Notes under the pieces: model-generated
What the model was told of the DNA's origin: nothing
The model's input: the letters and a program-made list of their open reading frames with translations, nothing else
The model's database searches: none
Translations under genes and position numbers: made by a program
In this document: positions 61,007-64,000 of the stretch, one piece after another
Position numbering within the stretch: position 1 is the first letter of the stretch
Layout of the letters: each line of letters starts with the position of its first letter
Origin: Actinoplanes subtropicus
GTDB lineage: Bacteria; Actinomycetota; Actinomycetes; Mycobacteriales; Micromonosporaceae
DNA: 64,000 nt
NCBI RefSeq assembly: GCF_000721705.1
Contig: NZ_JOJL01000033.1
Coordinates: forward strand, 22,956-86,955
Direction: 5' to 3'

Positions 61007-62449
61007 TTATCCAGAGGCGTTCCCGGTGAGGTTCCAGCTGGCCAGGTGAACCGCGGGCGCGGCGAACCGGACGCCCCACCACCGATCGGGCAGCAGTACC
61101 GACTCGCTGCCGATGCCGCGGACCATGCCGATGCCGAGCGCCTGCGGATAGGACTGGGTGAACCGCATGTTGCCGACCGCCGCGGTGACCTCACCGTCCT
61201 CCACCAGCCACACCCCGTTCCGGGTCAGGCCGGTGACCACCAGGCTCTTCGGGTCGAGCACCCTCGTGTACCACAGGTCGGTGATCAGCAGCCCGCGCTC
61301 GACGTGCGTCACCAACGGGCGGGCCGACTCGGCGGTCGGGCCCGGCTCGGCCGCCGGCGGCAGCACCGGCTCGGTCGCGGCCGGCGCCGCCTCGAGCCGC
61401 ATGCTGGTCGCCACCGGCCCCCACTCGCGCGAGTGGCTCCAGGCGTGCCCGGTCGACTCGGTGCCCGCCTCGGCCGCGGTGCGGCGGTCGTGTGTCACCG
61501 CCTTGGTGACCCCGTCGCGCACCAGCACCAGCGTGCGGCGCGGCGTGCCCTCGCCGTCGAACGGCAGGCCGGGCATCGGCTCGCCGCGGCTGCCCAGCGG
61601 ATCGTCCACGATGGTCACCGACGGGTCGAACTGCTCGGCGCCCAGTTCGGCGAACGACTGCCGCTGGTTGACCAGCTTGCCGTTGAAGCCGAACCCCGCG
61701 AGGTTTTCCAGCACATCGGCGACCGCCTCGGGCTCCAGCACCACCTCGTAGCGCCCCGGCGGCAGCTCGACCGGGCTGCGGGCGGCCCGGGCCTTGGCCG
61801 CGGCCCGCGCGCCCAGCGTCGCGCCGTCGATGTCGCCGAGCCGGCCGCTGGCCAGCCGGGCCACGCCGTCCGCGCCGTCGACGCGGGCGATGCCGTCCAT
61901 CGCGGCCTCGGCCGTGCGGCCCTCGACGGCGTGCCCGTCGCTGTTCGCGAAGGCGGCCGAGGCATACACCGTGCGGCAGTAGCCGGCCGTCTCCAGCCCG
62001 CCGGCCGCGCGGACGAAATCGCGCACGCGGGTGGCCCGCTCGGCCGGATCGGCTCGCGCGGTCGCCTCGTCGAAGCCGAAGTCGAGCCCCGAGTGCTCGC
62101 CCGAGCCGGGGTGGCCGGCCGAGACGTGCAGCGGCGTGGGCCGGGTCAGGCCCGGCCAGGTCGGGTCGGGCGGGCTCAGCCGGACCGCCTCGATCGTCCG
62201 GTCGACCAGCGCGCGCAGGCCGTCCGCCGTGGTGATCGTGGTGGCGCCGGCCGCGCTGCGCCCCGCCAGGTGCAGCCGCAGCCGTACGGTCGTGCTCGCC
62301 TCGGCCACATTCTGGTGGATGGCCGAATTCGCGAACCTGGTCAGGGCCTCGGCGGTGTGCTCCACCAGGACCTCGGCCTGTGCCGCCGGGCCTGCCGCGG
62401 AGCGGACCAGCCCGACGACCCGGCCGGCGAGTTCCAGCTCGACGCTCAT
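61007..62449 (-). CDS. tldE: TldE/PmbA homologue, metalloprotease partner subunit
   Basis: 480 residues. The TldD/PmbA fold is recognised by GRYEVVLEPEAVADVLENLAGFGFNGK, DGVTKAVTHDRRTA and C-terminal GVWLVEDGEVTAAVGNMRFT. It lacks the HExxxH zinc motif, as expected for the TldE (PmbA) subunit. Its start overlaps the tldD stop (ATGA). The TldD/TldE heterodimer degrades unfolded peptides and matures some peptide antibiotics. Confidence 0.93.
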   Translation of the reverse strand: MSVELELAGRVVGLVRSAAGPAAQAEVLVEHTAEALTRFANSAIHQNVAEASTTVRLRLHLAGRSAAGATTITTADGLRALVDRTIEAVRLSPPDPTWPGLTRPTPLHVSAGHPGSGEHSGLDFGFDEATARADPAERATRVRDFVRAAGGLETAGYCRTVYASAAFANSDGHAVEGRTAEAAMDGIARVDGADGVARLASGRLGDIDGATLGARAAAKARAARSPVELPPGRYEVVLEPEAVADVLENLAGFGFNGKLVNQRQSFAELGAEQFDPSVTIVDDPLGSRGEPMPGLPFDGEGTPRRTLVLVRDGVTKAVTHDRRTAAEAGTESTGHAWSHSREWGPVATSMRLEAAPAATEPVLPPAAEPGPTAESARPLVTHVERGLLITDLWYTRVLDPKSLVVTGLTRNGVWLVEDGEVTAAVGNMRFTQSYPQALGIGMVRGIGSESVLLPDRWWGVRFAAPAVHLASWNLTGNASG

Positions 62450-63882
62450 CCGCGCACCCCCACGCGTACGTTGGTGAAGCGGGCCGGCGCCGCCGGGTGG
62501 CCGGTGTGCCCGATCTGGCCCGGCTGGCCCTTTCCGCAGTTCGGTGTGCCCCAGGCGATCGTCTCGGAGGAGAGCATGTCCATCGACTGCCAGAACTTGG
62601 GGCCGATGCCGGTGTAGGTCGGGTTGCGCAGCAGGCGGCCGCGTTTGCCGTTCTTCACCTCGTACCCCATCTCGGTCCCGAATTGGAAGTTGAGCCGCCG
62701 GTCGTCGATCGACCAGGACCGGTTGGTCTCCATGAAGACGCCGTCGTCGGTGGCCGCGATGATCTCGTCGAGCGTGTGCGGGCCCGGCTCGAGGCCGACG
62801 TTGGTCATCCGGACCATCGGCAGCCGGGCCCAGCCGTCGGAGCGGACGCTGCCGGCGTAGTCGAGCCCGGCCACGGCGGCCGAGTCGCGCCCGGCGAGCA
62901 CGCCGACCCAGATGCCGTCGCGGACCGCGTCCCGCTTGGCCGCCGGGGTGCCCTCGTCGTCATACCCGAAGCTGCCCAGCGCGCCCGGGATGGTCGGGTC
63001 GATGGTGATGTTCATGAGGTCGGAGCCATAGCGCAGCGAGCCCAGCTTTTCCAGGTCGAGCCAGCTGGTGCCGGCGAACGCCGCCTCCCACCCGAGGATG
63101 CGGTCGAGCTCGATGGCGTGCCCGACCGACTCGTGGATCTGCAGGGCCAGCTGCTCGCCGCCGAGGATCAGCGTGGTCTCGCCGGCCGGGCAGAGCGGCG
63201 CGGTGACCAGGGCGCGCGCCTCCTCGGCCATCCGCGGGGCGTTGGCGATCAGGTCGAGCTCGTCGATCAGCTCCCAGCCGCGGGTGCCGAACTGGCCGCC
63301 ATACGACGGCCAGGACCGGCGCTGCACCTCGCCGTCGCCGAGCGCGCTCGCCCAGACGCCCGCGCCGCACTCGCGGATGTGCTGCTCGACGCGGTGCCCC
63401 TCGCTGGAGACGAACCATTTGCGGGTATCCCAGCTGCGGCACAGGGCCTCGGCAAGGTCGGCGCCGGCCGCTCTGGCCGCGGCGGTGGCCCCGACCAGCA
63501 GGTCGCCCTTGGCGGACAGCGGCACCGAGAGCGGGTCGACCGCGCAGTCGCTGGCCCAGCTCGCCTCGCCGGCCCCGGTGGGCACCAGATCGATCGGCGG
63601 CCCGGGCACGGTCGCGCTGGCCGCGGCGATCTGCGCGGCCCGCCGCCCGGCCGCCCGGGCGGTGGCATCGGAGAGGTCGGGCACGGCGTAGAAACCCCAG
63701 CTGGACCCGACCAGGGCCCGAACGCCGAGGCCGGCGCTCTCGTCGGAGCTCAGATCCTCGACGTCCCCGTCGCGGGCGGTCATCGACTCGGTGCGGCGCA
63801 CCATGATGCGTGCGTCGGCGTAGCGCGCCCCGGCGTCCAGCGCGGCCTGCACCGCCGAATACGCCTCATCGAAGTGGCTCAT
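62446..63882 (-). CDS. tldD: TldD metalloprotease, catalytic subunit
   Basis: 478 residues. Zinc motif HESVGHAIELDRILGWE is near residues 246-262; a downstream cysteine (TPNCGKGQPGQIGHTG) supplies the third ligand region. Together with TldE it forms a peptidase chamber. Start 63882 follows TAGGGT by six bases. No RiPP cluster is next to it, so housekeeping proteolysis is the simplest role. Confidence 0.95.
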   Translation of the reverse strand: MSHFDEAYSAVQAALDAGARYADARIMVRRTESMTARDGDVEDLSSDESAGLGVRALVGSSWGFYAVPDLSDATARAAGRRAAQIAAASATVPGPPIDLVPTGAGEASWASDCAVDPLSVPLSAKGDLLVGATAAARAAGADLAEALCRSWDTRKWFVSSEGHRVEQHIRECGAGVWASALGDGEVQRRSWPSYGGQFGTRGWELIDELDLIANAPRMAEEARALVTAPLCPAGETTLILGGEQLALQIHESVGHAIELDRILGWEAAFAGTSWLDLEKLGSLRYGSDLMNITIDPTIPGALGSFGYDDEGTPAAKRDAVRDGIWVGVLAGRDSAAVAGLDYAGSVRSDGWARLPMVRMTNVGLEPGPHTLDEIIAATDDGVFMETNRSWSIDDRRLNFQFGTEMGYEVKNGKRGRLLRNPTYTGIGPKFWQSMDMLSSETIAWGTPNCGKGQPGQIGHTGHPAAPARFTNVRVGVRG

Positions 63883-63888
63883 GCACCG

Positions 63889-63894
63889 ACCCTA
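63889..63894 (-). promoter_or_regulatory. -10 element for tldD, leaderless start
   Basis: On the minus strand TAGGGT is followed by six bases and ATG 63882. Bases 63895-64000 show no feature I can support. Confidence 0.45.
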
Positions 63895-64000
63895 GGGGAC
63901 CGGTACGACATTTAGCTTTGATGTTGAGCCTTGAAGATCGATTCGGGGCTTCGTAGGGTGCGTCGGGTCGGGTCCTTCCGGTACGGCTCGGTATACGACT

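Noticed and set aside
62446..63882. RiPP-maturation locus at tldD/tldE
   Set aside because: No precursor peptide or modifying enzyme is adjacent; these are general proteolysis genes.
63895..64000. Possible gene or tRNA at the right edge
   Set aside because: The last 106 bases have slightly lower GC but no cloverleaf, open frame or start signal I can support.

Overview
The window is about 64 kb of very GC-rich DNA with dense, tightly packed genes, frequent 4-base start/stop overlaps (ATGA or GTGA) and many start codons placed 6-8 bases after a TANNNT hexamer, which is the mark of leaderless transcripts. This, with the gene content (F420-type oxidoreductase, DUF4245 next to glpX and xseBA, an Ada/AlkA fusion, many TetR/MarR/PadR regulators), points to a chromosomal segment of a filamentous actinomycete, probably Micromonosporaceae. 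The genus is inference only. I saw no rRNA, tRNA, CRISPR array, insertion sequence or prophage.

Layout. 0-10 kb: a truncated secreted trypsin, a rhomboid protease, a LLM oxidoreductase/MarR pair, glpX, DUF4245, xseA-xseB, two small membrane proteins, ispH and rmuC. 10-21 kb: a GC-rich tandem repeat, a short archaeal-type valS, alkylation repair genes (Ada/AlkA fusion plus ogt), ychF, the relic of a toxin-antitoxin pair, a Uma2 nuclease, a deoxyribosyltransferase-like protein and small regulator/enzyme pairs (TetR+GNAT, ArsR+SRPBCC, MarR). 21-27 kb: nucleotidyltransferase plus peptidase E, a PH-domain protein, a divergent pterin dehydratase homologue, a Nudix hydrolase, and fadD plus acyl-CoA dehydrogenase. 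27-30 kb: a divergent tetR-ALDH-ADH operon, which with fadD/acd could carry an alcohol to aldehyde to acid to acyl-CoA and on to beta-oxidation.

30.3-33.4 kb holds the most interesting locus: a four-gene operon bounded by inverted repeats that encodes a 58-residue peptide, a ThiF/E1-like adenylating enzyme, a JAMM/JAB metalloprotease with an extra C-terminal domain, and an E2-like conjugating protein. It looks like a bacterial ubiquitin-like conjugation system whose modifier would be an unusually short peptide. Just downstream, on the other strand, lies a protein with an eight-cysteine, two-zinc-type cluster.

34.7-45.1 kb: a membrane protein/PadR pair, then a ten-gene operon read leftwards (livG-livF-livH-livM-binding protein-two SDRs-phosphotransferase-acyl-CoA dehydrogenase-tetR), probably uptake and CoA-dependent breakdown of an unidentified acid, with a perfect palindrome at its promoter. 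45.1-46.3 kb is a non-coding minisatellite that includes 406 bases without a single A. 46.3-56 kb: alkB, a secreted phosphoesterase, AraC/VOC, a Tat-exported beta-helix protein, an MFS exporter with its TetR, and a methyltransferase and a MerR-redoxin fusion that share a MerR-type promoter design. 56-64 kb: succinate dehydrogenase/fumarate reductase (sdhCAB), a repeat-bearing membrane protein and tldD-tldE.
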